DNA from: Gemmatimonadales bacterium UBA2975
GTDB lineage: Bacteria > Gemmatimonadota > Gemmatimonadetes > Longimicrobiales > Gaopeijiaceae
Assembly: GCA_002348265.1 (NCBI GenBank)
Contig: DEAT01000022.1
Span: forward strand, 73,748 to 137,747
DNA: 64,000 bases
Reading direction: 5' to 3'
Part shown: positions 63,526-64,000 of the stretch, one piece after another
Layout: every line of letters starts with the position of its first letter
Position numbering within the stretch: position 1 is the first letter of the stretch
Notes under the pieces: generated by a model
Told to the model about the DNA's origin: nothing
Seen by the model: only the letters and a program-made list of their open reading frames with translations
Database searches by the model: none
Translations under genes and position numbers: made by a program

Positions 63526-64000
63526 ATGACTACTTCGGGTACGTTCCTCGGTGTTGTGCATGAGACGGGTGGGGGCATCTACGCAGTGGTCCTAGAGACC
63601 GGGGAACGCGTAGATGCATACCTCCGCGGACGCTTAAAGAAGCAAGATCGCACTGGTCGTGCCGTAGTGATTGGGGACATCGTGGAAGTCCTGGTGGACG
63701 GCAATGAAGTGACAATTGAATCAGTTGAAAAACGGCAGACTGAACTAGTACGGAGCGGAAGGAGTCGGGAGCCTAAAATCCTGGCGGCTAATCTGGATAG
63801 AGTCTTCGTGGTGATAGCGCTCCGTGAGCCTAGGGGCTCTACTCAGCTGATTGATCGGATGCTGACCTTAGTCCACGCCAGCGGAATGCGGCCTTTGCTA
63901 ATCTTCAACAAAGCCGATTTGGAGGGCACAGAGGATCTCCAAGAGACTTGGCTGACTCTCTATAGAAAGATTGGTTACAAGGTATTTGTGACTAGTGTGC
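63526..64000 (+). CDS. rsgA: ribosome small subunit GTPase RsgA (5' part)
   Basis: First 158 codons of RsgA, cut by the right window edge. RsgA is a circularly permuted GTPase that checks late 30S ribosome maturation. The N-terminal OB-fold contains GERVDAYLRGRLKK and GDIVEVLVDGNEV. The GTPase begins ANLDRVFVV, with the NKAD (G4) motif in LLIFNKADL, placed before G1 as expected for a permuted GTPase. ATG 63526 has no strong binding site. The G1, G2 and G3 motifs and the zinc-binding C-terminus lie outside the window. Confidence 0.93.
   Translation, partial: MTTSGTFLGVVHETGGGIYAVVLETGERVDAYLRGRLKKQDRTGRAVVIGDIVEVLVDGNEVTIESVEKRQTELVRSGRSREPKILAANLDRVFVVIALREPRGSTQLIDRMLTLVHASGMRPLLIFNKADLEGTEDLQETWLTLYRKIGYKVFVTSV

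Overview
The window reads as one contiguous piece of bacterial chromosome of moderate GC content. It is densely coding, with several co-directional gene blocks and no rRNA, tRNA, CRISPR array, IS element or phage gene that I could recognise. The gene mix suggests a Gemmatimonadota-like bacterium, or a similar aerobic Gram-negative heterotroph. The clues are an alternative complex III operon (actABCDEF), a DUF5916 outer-membrane barrel, many exported peptidases and amidases, a pair of FKBP-like lipoproteins, a YpdA-type bacillithiol reductase, and two RpoD-type sigma factors without region 1.1. The assignment is inferred from gene content only.

Layout. 1-2.8 kb: a NUDT19-like Nudix hydrolase coupled to a gamma-glutamyltransferase (minus strand). 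3.2-9 kb: lon, selD, a SirB1-like protein and a YgfZ-like protein. 9.1-18.3 kb: a YpdA-like reductase, a DUF5916 barrel, a LuxE/LuxC pair, an AbrB-like regulator, a NatAB-type ABC exporter and a small hypothetical protein. 18.9-26.5 kb: the alternative complex III operon. 26.6-29.9 kb: two FKBP-like lipoproteins, then trmJ-like, tatA and an acyl-CoA dehydrogenase on the minus strand. 30.2-35.2 kb: gcvH, gcvP, a UPF0173 hydrolase and a lipoate ligase. 35.4-41.6 kb: an orphan ExbB-like channel, a lytic transglycosylase and polA. 41.7-48.6 kb: a sigma-70 gene (minus), maeB, pckA and an M24 peptidase. 48.6-60.8 kb: a long plus-strand run holding a MATE exporter, EVE protein, P1 peptidase, mmsA, class III aminotransferase, a 31-aa membrane peptide, a sodium/solute symporter, an amidohydrolase, a penicillin acylase and a 51-aa membrane peptide. 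60.8-64 kb: an HD phosphohydrolase, a second sigma-70 gene and the 5' part of rsgA.

The most notable hidden feature is selD. A conventional gene call starts it at 6834, but the real N-terminus lies upstream and reads through an in-frame TGA (6850-6852) at the catalytic position (GAG-U-ACK). A good Shine-Dalgarno precedes the upstream ATG at 6918, and two hairpins follow the TGA. SelD is therefore very probably a selenoprotein, and the organism should encode selA, selB and selC outside this window.

Functional links: GcvH needs lipoylation, and a lipoate ligase-family gene lies downstream of gcvP. TatA could export the two twin-arginine proteins seen here (ActB and the amidohydrolase). MaeB and PckA control the C4/C3 node. 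The 48.6-60.8 kb block fits uptake and breakdown of peptides, amides and amino acids. TTG starts that overlap the upstream stop codon (TTGA) recur and appear to be a habit of this genome.
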